Shown here piece after piece: positions 34,712 through 44,410 of a stretch of 64,000 nt of DNA; position 1 is the first letter of the stretch, and each line of letters opens with the position of its first letter. The notes under the pieces are model-generated. The model was not told where the DNA came from. It worked only from the letters and a program-made list of their open reading frames with translations, and searched no databases. Origin of the DNA: a candidate division WOR-3 bacterium. GTDB taxonomy: Bacteria > SDB-A. Where the stretch lies: NCBI GenBank assembly GCA_016934535.1, contig JAFGSQ010000056.1:43602-107601 (forward strand), read 5' to 3'. Position numbers and translations under genes: made by a program.

Positions 34712-36129
34712 TTGAAATCCGTTTCGAGGTGAGATATCTGGACAAATACTTTTTTGTCGCCTTTTAGGAGGTCTTTCAGTTTTTCTGCGCAGTAGACTGA
34801 TCTGTGCTTTCCTCCGGTGCACCCGAAATACACGTCGAGCTGTTCAAAGTTTCGTTCTATGTAGTTTTCCAGAGCCCCGTCCACCGTTTTTTTCATGTTG
34901 GCGATAAAAGATGAAACCCCTGGATCCTTGTCGAGGAAAAGGGCGACTTCAACGTCTTTGCCTGTCAAAGATGCAAGTCCGGCTTCTCTTCCGGGGTTGA
35001 TCAGATGCCTGCAATCGAAAACGAACCCCCCTCCGTGAACTCCAAGGTCCCGAGGTATCCCTTTTTTGTATGAAAAACTCTTTATCCTGACCGTGAGTTT
35101 GCCCTTTTCAAGAGAAGGCGTGAGCCCGGCTATCTTTTCGAGAGATTCATTCAGGGATTCTTCTACGGCGGGAAATAATCCGGAACGAATTTCACGGATT
35201 ATTTCCAGGGCGTTTTCTACGGCTTCACCGACACAGTTTTTAAAAGAAGCGTTCTGCCCGTGATAGCCTCTCAAACCGTAAGCACCCAAGTTTTGAAGTA
35301 TTCTGAGAAGAGCGCACAAAAAAAAGTTTTCCAAAAAACAGGGAGAAGATGAGAAAGGTCTTATTTGGTCTGTATGTGAATAGAAATCAAAAAGCTGTTT
35401 TCGTTCGCTTTTTTTCAAGCTGGCTCTTGTCTGAAATATAAGGGAAGCGGCGTCGTACAGAAGGGGTCCATTCCGGCCGCCGGTGAAGTCTAATACGTAT
35501 ATTTTTTCGTTTTTGAATATTATGTTTCTCGATTGAAAATCCCTGTGCACGAAAGCTCGTTGCGGAATTTTGTTTACCAGAGAAGACATGAGTGAAAATT
35601 CTTTTTCGAGTCGCGGTTCGTCGAAAGTAACTTCGAAAAGCTTAAGAAAACAGTATTTAAAGTAATAAAGATCCCACAGCACTGAATGCCTGCTGAATTT
35701 ATTTATCGGCCGGCACATTTTGTAATCAATTTTTTTATCAACTTCCGTCTGCATCAGAGCGAGAAATTCGAGAGCCTTTTTGTACAGCGACATTGTTTTG
35801 GCGTTTAAATGATGAGAATCGGTTTTTTTTGACAATGACAGGAGTGATTCTTCACCGGCGTCTTCGCAAAGAAATATTCGTCCGGTTCTGTCTTCTATGT
35901 ATATTTCGGGGACGCTGACAGAGGAATCCTTCAAAACTCCCGTCAGATAGGAAAAAACATTCCCTTCATTTTTGCTCTTAAAATACTGGCAAAAAGCCGC
36001 TTGGTCGCCTCTTTTTATTCTGGCGAACAACTTGGATGAGTCGGTGGAGCTGAAAAAGGAAAATTCTTCGGCTTCGGCGCCGAAGTGCTTCTTAAAAAGC
36101 GAAGAGGCTTCAGATCTGAAGTTTGTCAA
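34708..36129 (-). CDS. AmgK-like sugar kinase fused to RapZ C-terminal domain
   Basis: A 473-residue fusion. Residues ~1-330 are an aminoglycoside-phosphotransferase-fold kinase: Brenner motif FVHRDFQSRNIIF and the metal motif VLDFTGGRNGPLLYDAASL, as in AmgK (MurNAc/GlcNAc anomeric kinase). Residues ~345-473 match the RapZ/YvcJ C-terminal domain: VFDCRHLINPG, then YFGCTGGKHRSVY. In E. coli that domain senses GlcN6P and binds small RNA. The P-loop ATPase half of RapZ is absent, replaced by the kinase. TTG start, 15 bp after the upstream stop. Coupled to murU. A kinase in muropeptide recycling gated by amino-sugar level is inferred. Confidence 0.82.
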   Translation of the reverse strand: MTNFRSEASSLFKKHFGAEAEEFSFFSSTDSSKLFARIKRGDQAAFCQYFKSKNEGNVFSYLTGVLKDSSVSVPEIYIEDRTGRIFLCEDAGEESLLSLSKKTDSHHLNAKTMSLYKKALEFLALMQTEVDKKIDYKMCRPINKFSRHSVLWDLYYFKYCFLKLFEVTFDEPRLEKEFSLMSSLVNKIPQRAFVHRDFQSRNIIFKNEKIYVLDFTGGRNGPLLYDAASLIFQTRASLKKSERKQLFDFYSHTDQIRPFSSSPCFLENFFLCALLRILQNLGAYGLRGYHGQNASFKNCVGEAVENALEIIREIRSGLFPAVEESLNESLEKIAGLTPSLEKGKLTVRIKSFSYKKGIPRDLGVHGGGFVFDCRHLINPGREAGLASLTGKDVEVALFLDKDPGVSSFIANMKKTVDGALENYIERNFEQLDVYFGCTGGKHRSVYCAEKLKDLLKGDKKVFVQISHLETDFK

Positions 36130-36144
36130 AGATTTTCGCCTGCT

Positions 36145-37269
36145 TTAAATATTTTTTACAGAGATCTGCACGCCTTTTTCTCTGAGGAAATCCAGAATAA
36201 AAGAAAAACAGCCCTCATCGCGGCCTATAAATTCAGGGGCGAGGACGCCTCGTTCCTTTATCTTTCCTTCAAGAAAAAGCATGCAAACAGCGCAGCAGGT
36301 AAATCCGGTTGTTCTCGCCATAGAGAGTTCCCTGCTGTTCTCGTCGAACGAATCGAAGAGATAGTATTCGTGCGAAGCATAGATGGAGCCGGGATTGTTT
36401 TCGACGGTTATTTTCATGCAGGTGATGTCTCTGTCTTTTTCCGTTATTCTCCAGTTTTCAGAAAGAAGAACTTCGCTGAAATCACACGGCTTCAGGTTGA
36501 CGCCTTTGATATGGACGGGTTTATCTGAAAAAAAGCCCGTGTCCTTAAGTACCTTCAGGTATTCGTATGTTCCCGGGTAACGCAGAGTTTTTTCCGTCAT
36601 GAAAGGCACGTCAGCGGTCTTGATAAGCGTCCTTAAACCGTCTGTGTTGAAAGCGACGAGAGTTCCAACTCCCTCGAAGTCTACAAGTTCCGGTTCTGAC
36701 AACGCCGGTTTTATTCTGATTTCACCGTTTTCAACAATCCTGGCCTCCCGAACGTATTCGGCTATCACGTCAGAAGGAGAAAAGACTGATTTGTATTCGA
36801 AAGGAAGAAACCTGGCCCGGACAAGGCCGCCGACGAGACATTTATAGGAACGGACTTTTCCGAGACCGATGTGGTGTCCCAATATTATGTTGCACAGCCC
36901 TGGCGCGATGCCGCAGTCTATCAGAGCGGAGATTCCCTGTTTACGCGCCAGTTCGTCCAGAGAAAAAGGATCCTCTTCGAAAAAAGATATGTCAACTGTG
37001 TTTGTGCGGTTTTCTATCAGCGTACGGAGCGTGTTGTAGCCCATGAAACCCGGAAGGGCGAGGACGGCCAGGTCCGCAGTGGAAACCGCTTTTATAATCT
37101 GATTTCTTTCCGACAGGTCGCATTGAATGATTTTGACGCAGGTGTTCGAGAACAGCTGTTCAAGACGCGAGGAGTTCATGTCAGCACATGTCACTTCGAA
37201 AGATCGGCTGAGTTCCTTTGCTATCAATCCCCCTACGATGCCTGAACCGAGAACCGTGACCTTTTTCAT
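36145..37269 (-). CDS. Saccharopine-dehydrogenase-like oxidoreductase
   Basis: A 374-residue NAD(P)-dependent enzyme. The N-terminal Rossmann loop is VTVLGSGIVGGLIA, followed by VISTADLAVLALPG-type strands; the later part (LIDCGIAPGLCNIILGH, YEYLKVLKDTGFF) is the saccharopine dehydrogenase C-terminal/catalytic domain. Related enzymes act on lysine 6-dehydrogenation, saccharopine, or carboxyspermidine; the substrate here is undecided. The ATG overlaps the upstream peptidase stop by four bases (ATGA), in the middle of the long minus-strand run. Confidence 0.8.
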   Translation of the reverse strand: MKKVTVLGSGIVGGLIAKELSRSFEVTCADMNSSRLEQLFSNTCVKIIQCDLSERNQIIKAVSTADLAVLALPGFMGYNTLRTLIENRTNTVDISFFEEDPFSLDELARKQGISALIDCGIAPGLCNIILGHHIGLGKVRSYKCLVGGLVRARFLPFEYKSVFSPSDVIAEYVREARIVENGEIRIKPALSEPELVDFEGVGTLVAFNTDGLRTLIKTADVPFMTEKTLRYPGTYEYLKVLKDTGFFSDKPVHIKGVNLKPCDFSEVLLSENWRITEKDRDITCMKITVENNPGSIYASHEYYLFDSFDENSRELSMARTTGFTCCAVCMLFLEGKIKERGVLAPEFIGRDEGCFSFILDFLREKGVQISVKNI

Positions 37270-38654
37270 TTTTCTTCACCCGCGAATTTACGGTCAAGTT
37301 CGCAAAGCGATTCGGCGAGAATGCGGGTGAAGAGGAAAATATCTTCCGTGTGCATATATTCATCGGGCTGATGAGCCATATTTTCTCTCCACGGGAAAAC
37401 AGGGCCGAATGCCACCGTGTTGTCGAACGCCCGTGCGTATGTTCCGCCGCCTATGGCTACGGGAGGCGTATCGTCTCCTGTGATTTTTCTGTATGTTTCA
37501 AGGACAGTCGCGATCAGAACGGAATTTTCCGGTACGTAAAGACCGTCGACGAATTTTTCGAGATTTATTCTAAGTTCAGGAAATTCAATCTTGTTAAACA
37601 GGCCGATGATTTCTTCGGCCGAGTATTTTATCGGGCATCTGATGTCGTTGAAAAGAGTGACATGTCCGTTTTTTGTCTCCAAAACTCCCGGATTGATCGT
37701 AAGTTTTCCAGAGACGTCGTCCTCCAGCGCTACACCGAGTTTTTCCCCCCAATGATCGTCTTGAAATTTAGAGTTGTAAAAGTCAACAAAATGCCGGAAC
37801 AGGTCGTTTTTCGGCATCAGAGAACCGAGAAAAGCGAAGAGAACCGAAATAGCGTTGATGCCCTTATCGGGAACGCTTGCGTGAGCGGACTTTCCCTTCA
37901 CGGACGCGATAATTCTGCCGTTTTCTTTTGTCAAAGAGATGGAGTCTTCGAACCGGTCGGCAACAATTTTTCTGATCTCATTCTCGGGGAAGGTGTCCTG
38001 GAAAACAGCCGTAGCCTTTTCCGGAACCATGTTTACTGCCTTGCCTCCCGAGACAGAATAAAGCGAATCGGATCTGAAAGGAGCTGTCAAAGATATTCTC
38101 GCTATGTTTTTTTCAGCAAAAATGACGGGAAACTGTGAATCAGGCGTCAGTCCCCAGGCGGGAATCTCTTCGTTTTGTTTATATTTGTCTACACATTCCC
38201 AGCCCGATTCTTCGTCGCCTCCGAGTATGACTCTCAGCCTGCCTTTTATTCCTGAAGTCTTCTGAATACAGTGAAGAGCATAAAGAGAGCAGACAGCCGG
38301 GCCTTTGTTGTCCTCTACACCTCTGCCGAACATTTTTCCGTCGGCTACGGTGCCCTTGAAGGGAGGGTGAATCCATCCGGATTCGGCCGGAACGACGTCC
38401 AGATGGCATAGAACTGCACCCAGGGGTCCTTTTTCGCCTATTTCGAAATAGATGTAATGTCCGTCTTTCGAAAAAGCTTTTAACCCGAGTTTTTTTCCTA
38501 TAGAAAGAGCAGTCTCGAAGGCCCGGGCGACTTCGGAGCCGAAAGGAGCTCCGGGAAGGGGTTCTTTTTTGAGGCTTGGGATTTCAAGTATTTTCATGAT
38601 GTCTGAAAGTAAACCATCTTTCACTGATTCGAGGGCTTCTTCAAGGGGTGTCAT
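37266..38654 (-). CDS. M20 family metallopeptidase (PepV/Sapep-like dipeptidase)
   Basis: A 462-residue zinc peptidase of family M20, resembling dipeptidase PepV/Sapep. Metal ligands are in CHLDVVPAE (first His, with Asp two residues on), GRGVEDNKGP (bridging Asp) and GGDEESGW (catalytic and ligand Glu); a closing His lies in NMAHQPDEYMH. No signal peptide, so it is cytosolic, likely hydrolysing dipeptides. ATG 38654 follows AAAGGA by seven bases; an upstream in-frame ATG at 38672 overlaps the rng stop as ATGA and is also possible. Confidence 0.85.
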   Translation of the reverse strand: MTPLEEALESVKDGLLSDIMKILEIPSLKKEPLPGAPFGSEVARAFETALSIGKKLGLKAFSKDGHYIYFEIGEKGPLGAVLCHLDVVPAESGWIHPPFKGTVADGKMFGRGVEDNKGPAVCSLYALHCIQKTSGIKGRLRVILGGDEESGWECVDKYKQNEEIPAWGLTPDSQFPVIFAEKNIARISLTAPFRSDSLYSVSGGKAVNMVPEKATAVFQDTFPENEIRKIVADRFEDSISLTKENGRIIASVKGKSAHASVPDKGINAISVLFAFLGSLMPKNDLFRHFVDFYNSKFQDDHWGEKLGVALEDDVSGKLTINPGVLETKNGHVTLFNDIRCPIKYSAEEIIGLFNKIEFPELRINLEKFVDGLYVPENSVLIATVLETYRKITGDDTPPVAIGGGTYARAFDNTVAFGPVFPWRENMAHQPDEYMHTEDIFLFTRILAESLCELDRKFAGEEK

Positions 38655-38668
38655 AAACGAATCCTTTC

Positions 38669-40186
38669 TCATTTGACTTCTATGTCAGGAAGAAATCCTC
38701 CGTCCCAGCGGCTGATTTCAATGTTGTCGTTGACGCACCACACTGATATTTGATCTCCAGCCGCCGAAGGATCGAGAACGGCTTCCACACTTATGTTTTT
38801 TTCTTTTGCGAGCGAAACGAAAAATACGGACAGTTGGTTGGATATGAATTCGTAAAGCCTGCGAGGGCACCTTATCTGAATTATTTTGCCTGACAGTTTT
38901 GCGGAAATGTTTCTCAGCCAGCGTTTCATCGAGCCTGTAATGTAATAATCTTCGAAGAGGAGTCCGGACCCTTTACAGAAAGGACAGTTTTTCTGGAGAT
39001 TTTGAACGACGGAAGGACCTGTTCTTTTACGAGTCATCTGAAGGAGACCAAGTTCGCTTATGGGAAGCGTGTAATAATTGGTTTTATCTTTTGCCAAATG
39101 CTTTTCGAATTCAGCCCTTACAGCCCTTCTGTGCTCTTCCGACTGCATGTCAATGAAATCAATGACAATAAGGCCTCCGAGGTTTCTCAATCTCGTTTGT
39201 TTTGCTATTTCTCTTGCGGCTTCGAGGTTTATCTTGTACGCGAGCTCTTCGGGGTTGTTTATTGTAGAGTATCTGCCGCTGTTGACGTCTATGGCGACCA
39301 GAGCTTCGGTGTGCTGAAATATAAGATAAGCGCCCGACAGAAGGGGGACCACGGGAGAGAAAAGTTTTGTTATTTCGTCTTCTATCCCGAAATGTTCAAA
39401 CACGGGTAATCTTTCATTGTAAAGCTTGATTTTTTTCAGAAGGTCACCGGATTTGTTTGTAGAAGAAAGATATCTTTGTATTCTTTTGAACAATTGAGGG
39501 TTGTCTATGACGAGCTGTTCCGTCGAACCCAGAAGGTGATCTCGCAATATCCTCATGATTGGATCGTCTTCCGTGTGAAGCAAAGCCGGGGCTTCTTTCT
39601 TTTTAGAAAGATCTTCAATTTCCCTCCACTTGGATTTAAGTAAATCGAGGTCGGAAAGGATTTCATCTTTTGTCCTGTTTTGCGCTTCGGTTCTTAATAT
39701 TATTCCGAAATCCTTTGATATCAATTCGCGACCAAGGGATTTCAGTCTTTTTTTCTCGTCGCGGTTTTTGATCTTTCTCGATATACCGACAATTTTTCTG
39801 CCGGGCATAAGTACTGAATATCTTCCGGGTATCGAAATGTATGTGGTCGCTCGCGGTCCCTTTTTCCCCATCGGGGATTTGGTAATCTGAAGGTATATTA
39901 CTTTTCCTTTTTCAAGCCGTTGTTTTTCTTCGGGAACCTCGCCTTCAAATTCTATCGAATCCGACATGACTTCAGAAAGGGGCAGAAAGGCGGCTTTTTC
40001 CTGCCCTATATCGATGAAGGCGGCGTTCAATCCTGTATTGACCTGAGTGACAATTCCCTTGTAAATATCACCGACAAGCTTCTTTTTGTCGAAAGTCTCA
40101 ATAAATATGTCCGACAGCCTCCCGTTCTCTATTACTGCTACACGCAATTCGTCATCGAATGAGTTGATGAATATTCCATTTTCCAT
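38669..40186 (-). CDS. rng: Ribonuclease G/E family endoribonuclease
   Basis: A 505-residue endoribonuclease of the RNase E/G family, which cleaves single-stranded AU-rich RNA and matures rRNA 5' ends. An S1 RNA-binding domain lies at ~35-125 (GIVTQVNTGLNAAFIDIGQEKAAFLPLS). The catalytic region shows AIDVNSGRY and GGLIVIDFIDM, whose two Asp residues bind the metal. The Zn-link CPFCKGSG follows (one CxxC per chain). It is RNase G length, without the RNase E scaffold tail. The ATG follows AGAGG, which overlaps the stop of the radical SAM gene. Confidence 0.93.
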   Translation of the reverse strand: MENGIFINSFDDELRVAVIENGRLSDIFIETFDKKKLVGDIYKGIVTQVNTGLNAAFIDIGQEKAAFLPLSEVMSDSIEFEGEVPEEKQRLEKGKVIYLQITKSPMGKKGPRATTYISIPGRYSVLMPGRKIVGISRKIKNRDEKKRLKSLGRELISKDFGIILRTEAQNRTKDEILSDLDLLKSKWREIEDLSKKKEAPALLHTEDDPIMRILRDHLLGSTEQLVIDNPQLFKRIQRYLSSTNKSGDLLKKIKLYNERLPVFEHFGIEDEITKLFSPVVPLLSGAYLIFQHTEALVAIDVNSGRYSTINNPEELAYKINLEAAREIAKQTRLRNLGGLIVIDFIDMQSEEHRRAVRAEFEKHLAKDKTNYYTLPISELGLLQMTRKRTGPSVVQNLQKNCPFCKGSGLLFEDYYITGSMKRWLRNISAKLSGKIIQIRCPRRLYEFISNQLSVFFVSLAKEKNISVEAVLDPSAAGDQISVWCVNDNIEISRWDGGFLPDIEVK

Positions 40187-40189
40187 ATT

Positions 40190-42502
40190 TTACCTCTGTA
40201 TTATTTCCGTTCTTTCCCAAATCGTGTCTTGTTCGATTCCAAAATATTTCTCCAATTCCGCTGGCCTTACTGATCCGGTGCTGTTGTATATAACGCTGAA
40301 AACAGTACCCTCGCAGGTGTTTTCAATTTTCATCAGGTATTTTTTCATGTCCAAAGTCTTTTTTCTGCCTTTTGTGTTCCTTTCTATAGTGCAAGAAGTT
40401 TTCGAGAAAAAATCTTCCACCGTTTGTCTGTCTGCTTCATAATTTCTGCACAAGTATTTTATTTCGAGTTCGGAAGACGTTATCGGCGGGTGGCTTTTCT
40501 CGAAAAAAAATATATCGAGAGGAGATATGCCCACAGGAAAATGCTCTTGCAGCTTTTTATGAGCGCTCTTTTCGAGCAAGTTCGTCGATGAAAAATCTAA
40601 AAGTTCGGTATTTGACACGGCACCGCACGGAAGAGGAGGTCCGAAATTTACAGCGGGTTTCGGTCTTTTGCCTTTTGTGTAAGGCATTTTGATACCGGCT
40701 CTTTTCAAAGATCTCAAAACTGCTGTTGTCAGTTCAAGATGTGAAATAAAACGGAGGGGGAGTTCTTTTGAATATTTTAGCCTGTAGTGAAAGATCGTCT
40801 CTTCGGCTTCGGTTACGTTTAAAAACGATTTTACGGGCATTGAAATGGCGGAATCGTTTTTCCGTTGAACGTTGAAAAAATCGCTTCGTGAACCGGTTCT
40901 GATTTTATCCCATCTTCCTGACCCGCCGTTTGTGTTCCTGAGCTCCGCTGAAAAGTCTATTCCGGCTTTTTCCATGGAAGAACGCCAGACGTCGAAACTG
41001 AAATTTTCAATCCACTGATCGAACCTCGATCCTTTCCTGAAAGCCTCGACCGCGACTGTTGAGATTTCGTGCCCCCCCCTTGCTATGATGCCTTCTACGG
41101 CGGCGGTTCTGGGATCCCTGAAATTGACGAATCTTCTGATTTTTTTCAATTTTTCGGATATCAGGCGGTATTTTCCGGTGATTTCTTCGGGAGTTGACTG
41201 CGGACATGTTTCAAACGGAGTATGAGGCCTCGGTACGAAAGGAGCAATAGATATCTTGAAGCTGTTTTTTTTCATGGCTTTGGAAATTTCGATTGCCAAA
41301 TCAGCTATGTCTTCTACGTCTCTATCAGTTTCTCCGGGAAGTCCGACCATGAAGTAGAATTTGATCCTGCTGAAACTGTTTCGCAGAGCTTTTTCAATTG
41401 AACTGAATATGTCATTGTCTTTCATCGTTTTTCCGACGTCTGATCTGAGAGATTCGTTTCCGGCTTCAGGAGCGAGAGTGAGTGTTCTGTGTCCGAGAAT
41501 GCCTGCTATTCTTAGTGTTTCTTCACTGACGCTGTCGGCGCGCAGTGAAGGCAGGGACAGGAAGATGTGATTTTTTTTCAGATAGGGGAACAGTTCGCCA
41601 AGTATCGAGCCGAGTTCCGGATGATCGCTGACTGAAAGGCTCAAAAGGGAAAGTTCTTCCCATCCGGTCGATTCCAGTCCTTCTTTCGCTATTCTCACTA
41701 CGTCTTCGGCGTTTCTATGCCGGACTTTTCTTGAAACACAGCCTGCCTGGCAAAACTTGCAGGATCTAGCACAGCCTCTTGTAATCTCGACGACATGTCT
41801 GTCGTGGATTATCTGCATGTGAGGAAGAAGAGGCGGAAGCGGAGCCTGCTCGTATTTTAATTCTTCAACCCGCAGGTATTCGACGTCAGTATTAGTGATA
41901 CCCGGCACGTAAACGCCCTTGAGACGGGATAATTCTTCGACGAATTCTGTCCTTCGCAGCAGCTTTTGTCTGTATTGTCTGGCTAAACAAGCGATATGAA
42001 GAATTACGTCTTCGGCTTCGCCGATTACGAAAGCATCTATGAAGTGAGACCACGGCGACGGATTCAGAACGGAGGCTCCTCCGGCGATGACAACGGGATC
42101 TCCATCGGAGCGGTCGAGGCGCGAAACAGGGATTCCACCCAGAAAAAGAATGTTAATAATATTGGTTATGTCGAGTTCGCATTCGAGAGAGAATCCCAAA
42201 ACTGAAAAATCGCTGACCGGGATTCTGCTTTCGAGTGAAAAAAGAGGAAATTTACCCGACAACAACGCTTTCTCGAGATCCTGTGCCGGGCAATAAACTC
42301 GTTCGACGCCATATCCGTTGTTCAGCAGGACTCGTCTGAGTATCTGAAGACCGAGATTTGACATTCCTATCTCGTAAATATCAGGATAGCAAAGAAGGAC
42401 AAGAGCATCTTCGGGATTATTAACCGAATGGAATTCGCTGCCTATGTATCTGGTCGGATGTTCTACTTTGCGTAATATATCATCCAGGTCATTTTTTACC
42501 AC
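40190..42502 (-). CDS. B12-binding radical SAM protein fused to DUF2344
   Basis: A 770-residue protein joining two families often encoded side by side. Residues 1-~540 are a TIGR03960-type B12-binding radical SAM protein: cobalamin-type N-domain (LCYPDIYEIGMSNLGLQIL), then the cluster motif TRGCARSCKFCQAG (CxxxCxxC) and LAPEAGNESLR. The last ~210 residues are the TIGR03936/DUF2344 domain (YRLKYSKELPLRFISHLELTTAVLRSLKRAG). In some bacteria these partners sit next to rng, as here, suggesting an RNA-related role, but no reaction is established. The start is GTG 42502, overlapping the fabH stop; TTG 42523 is an alternative. Confidence 0.85.
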   Translation of the reverse strand: MVKNDLDDILRKVEHPTRYIGSEFHSVNNPEDALVLLCYPDIYEIGMSNLGLQILRRVLLNNGYGVERVYCPAQDLEKALLSGKFPLFSLESRIPVSDFSVLGFSLECELDITNIINILFLGGIPVSRLDRSDGDPVVIAGGASVLNPSPWSHFIDAFVIGEAEDVILHIACLARQYRQKLLRRTEFVEELSRLKGVYVPGITNTDVEYLRVEELKYEQAPLPPLLPHMQIIHDRHVVEITRGCARSCKFCQAGCVSRKVRHRNAEDVVRIAKEGLESTGWEELSLLSLSVSDHPELGSILGELFPYLKKNHIFLSLPSLRADSVSEETLRIAGILGHRTLTLAPEAGNESLRSDVGKTMKDNDIFSSIEKALRNSFSRIKFYFMVGLPGETDRDVEDIADLAIEISKAMKKNSFKISIAPFVPRPHTPFETCPQSTPEEITGKYRLISEKLKKIRRFVNFRDPRTAAVEGIIARGGHEISTVAVEAFRKGSRFDQWIENFSFDVWRSSMEKAGIDFSAELRNTNGGSGRWDKIRTGSRSDFFNVQRKNDSAISMPVKSFLNVTEAEETIFHYRLKYSKELPLRFISHLELTTAVLRSLKRAGIKMPYTKGKRPKPAVNFGPPLPCGAVSNTELLDFSSTNLLEKSAHKKLQEHFPVGISPLDIFFFEKSHPPITSSELEIKYLCRNYEADRQTVEDFFSKTSCTIERNTKGRKKTLDMKKYLMKIENTCEGTVFSVIYNSTGSVRPAELEKYFGIEQDTIWERTEIIQR

Positions 42503-43482
42503 TTCAGGACCGTGGCTCCCCAAGTCAGTCCGCCGCCGAAAGCGTCGAGAAGAACGACGTCTCCGGGTTTTATGGTTCCTTCTCTGACGGCTTCGTCAAG
42601 AGCGACCGGAATTGTCGCCGCAGACATGTTGCCGTATTTATGGATGGTTATGTAAACTTTATCAATGTCTATTCCGGCTCGTACTGCTGTGGATTCCATT
42701 ATTCTGTAATTGGCCTGATGAGGTATGAATACCTTCACGTCTTTACCCGTCAAGCCGGCCTGTTTGAGAACCTCTATTGCAACATTTCCCATTTTTGTGA
42801 CAGCGTGCTTGTATGTTTCGTTTCCCTGCATTTTAAGATAGTGCATTCTGTTCTTGACCGTTTCTTCCGTCGAAGGATGCCTAGATCCGCCGGCAGGGAG
42901 TTCGAGAAGTTTTGCCAGGCTTCCATCGGAATATATTTTTGTTGATATGATGCCGCTTTTGCCTTCCGAAGGACCTAGAATTACAGCACCAGCCCCGTCT
43001 CCGAAAAGGACCACCGTGCTTCTATCTTCTTTGTCGGCTATTTTGGACAGAATTTCAGCGGCGGCTACAAGTATGTATTTCGCTGTTTTATTGGCTATAA
43101 AATTCCGGGCGATTTCCATCGCATAAATAAAACCTGTACAGGCCGCTGAAATATCGAAAGCGGGGATGTTTTTGAGGTGCAGTTTATTCTGGACTATGCA
43201 TGCGGTTGAAGGAAAAAGATGGTCGGGGGATATTGTAGCGATTATAATCATGTCGATCTTGTCCGGATCAATACCGGAGCTCTCTATCGCTTTTTTTGAT
43301 GCTTCAATGACCATGTCTGATGTTGCCTGATCGTCTCTGACCCATCTTCTTTCTTTAATTCCGGATCTTTCCGTAATCCACTCGTCCGATGTGTCCAGAT
43401 ATTTCTCGAAGTCTTTGTTCGTTATTATCTTATCCGGGACGTAAGAGCCGGTTCCGTAAATTTTTGCCCTGTACATTTTCAC
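42496..43482 (-). CDS. fabH: 3-oxoacyl-ACP synthase III
   Basis: A 328-residue KAS III that condenses acyl-CoA with malonyl-ACP to start fatty-acid chains. The catalytic triad is visible: Cys in SAACTGFIYA (~112), His in FIPHQAN (~244) and Asn in YGNMSAAT (~274). The N-terminal TSDEWITERSGIKERRW block is typical. The ATG overlaps the upstream phosphate-acyltransferase stop (ATGA). The neighbours (an acyl-CoA dehydrogenase and a phosphate acyltransferase) suggest supply of an unusual, perhaps branched, acyl-CoA primer, but that is inference. Confidence 0.94.
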   Translation of the reverse strand: MKMYRAKIYGTGSYVPDKIITNKDFEKYLDTSDEWITERSGIKERRWVRDDQATSDMVIEASKKAIESSGIDPDKIDMIIIATISPDHLFPSTACIVQNKLHLKNIPAFDISAACTGFIYAMEIARNFIANKTAKYILVAAAEILSKIADKEDRSTVVLFGDGAGAVILGPSEGKSGIISTKIYSDGSLAKLLELPAGGSRHPSTEETVKNRMHYLKMQGNETYKHAVTKMGNVAIEVLKQAGLTGKDVKVFIPHQANYRIMESTAVRAGIDIDKVYITIHKYGNMSAATIPVALDEAVREGTIKPGDVVLLDAFGGGLTWGATVLKW

Positions 43483-44402
43483 TTCTCCATTCGCGCGGCG
43501 GATACGATTGCGGCCAGAGCTATTGAATAATATTTTGTTTCGTCGCTGTCCGATCTGGAAACCAGAACTCCGGGAGCCGATGCGCCGACGATTATAGCCG
43601 CCACCTGGCCTTTGGCAAGATGTATAAGTCCTTTGTAAAAAGCGTTTGCACCTTCTATTGCAGGAAATATTAAAACGTCGGCTTCGCCGTTGACCGGTGA
43701 ATTGATTTTTTTACTCTGGAGGCAATGTGTGTTAACCGATATGTCGAGGGCGAGCGGGCCGTCGACTATGCAGTTTTTTATCTGACCCCTTTCCGCCATT
43801 TTTGTCAAAAGAGCCGCGTCAACCGAAGACTGTATTTTTTGTTCCACTTTTTCCGAAGCGGAAAGAACTGCGACTTTGGGCATTTTGACACCCAGGAAAT
43901 TGGCAATCTCGACGCAGTATTCTATCATCAAAGCTTTTTGACTGAGGTCAGGCTGGGGAAGAATGGCGACGTCCGAAAGAATCAAGAATTTAGGGTAAGT
44001 TTCGACTTTTGCTATTGTGACGTGCGTCAGCGTTGATTTCGGAGGCATAAGGCCTTTATCTTTATCGAGAATAGCCCGCGCGTAATCAGACGTCGAAATC
44101 ATTCCTTTCATTATTATGTCCGCTTTTTTTTCTCTGACGATTTCTACGGCTTTTCGACCCGCCAGTTTTTTGTCGGTTTCTTCGACGTACTCGAATACTT
44201 TTGGATCAATACCGACTTTCTTGGCAAGTTCCTGCGTAGCTTTACTGTCTCCGACCATGATAGCGTGTATGAATCCTTCGTTTGCCGCCCTTGCAATAGC
44301 TTCGATAGTGTCGGGATCGTCTCCGCAGGCGACCGCGACTGTCTGTTTGCGGCATGATTTTGCTTTATTTACCAGTTCTTCGAATGTTCGTATAACTTCC
44401 AT
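43479..44402 (-). CDS. Phosphate acyl (butyryl)transferase
   Basis: A 307-residue enzyme of the phosphate acetyl/butyryltransferase family, exchanging acyl-CoA and inorganic phosphate for acyl-phosphate and CoA. The sequence resembles Ptb rather than Pta: VAVACGDDPDTIEAI near the start, IIMKGMISTSDYARAIL in the centre, and DVLIFPAIEGANAFYKGLIHLA toward the end. No kinase partner (buk/ackA) is beside it. It lies eight bases after the acyl-CoA dehydrogenase gene and overlaps fabH, so the three are co-translated. It may make acyl-phosphate or return CoA during priming. Confidence 0.85.
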   Translation of the reverse strand: MEVIRTFEELVNKAKSCRKQTVAVACGDDPDTIEAIARAANEGFIHAIMVGDSKATQELAKKVGIDPKVFEYVEETDKKLAGRKAVEIVREKKADIIMKGMISTSDYARAILDKDKGLMPPKSTLTHVTIAKVETYPKFLILSDVAILPQPDLSQKALMIEYCVEIANFLGVKMPKVAVLSASEKVEQKIQSSVDAALLTKMAERGQIKNCIVDGPLALDISVNTHCLQSKKINSPVNGEADVLIFPAIEGANAFYKGLIHLAKGQVAAIIVGASAPGVLVSRSDSDETKYYSIALAAIVSAARMEK

Positions 44403-44410
44403 TCTGCCTC

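Noticed and set aside
36145..37269. Assignment as a true saccharopine dehydrogenase (lysine pathway)
   Set aside because: The fold fits, but no other lysine-pathway gene is near and related enzymes act on spermidine and lysine substrates, so only a family-level name is given.
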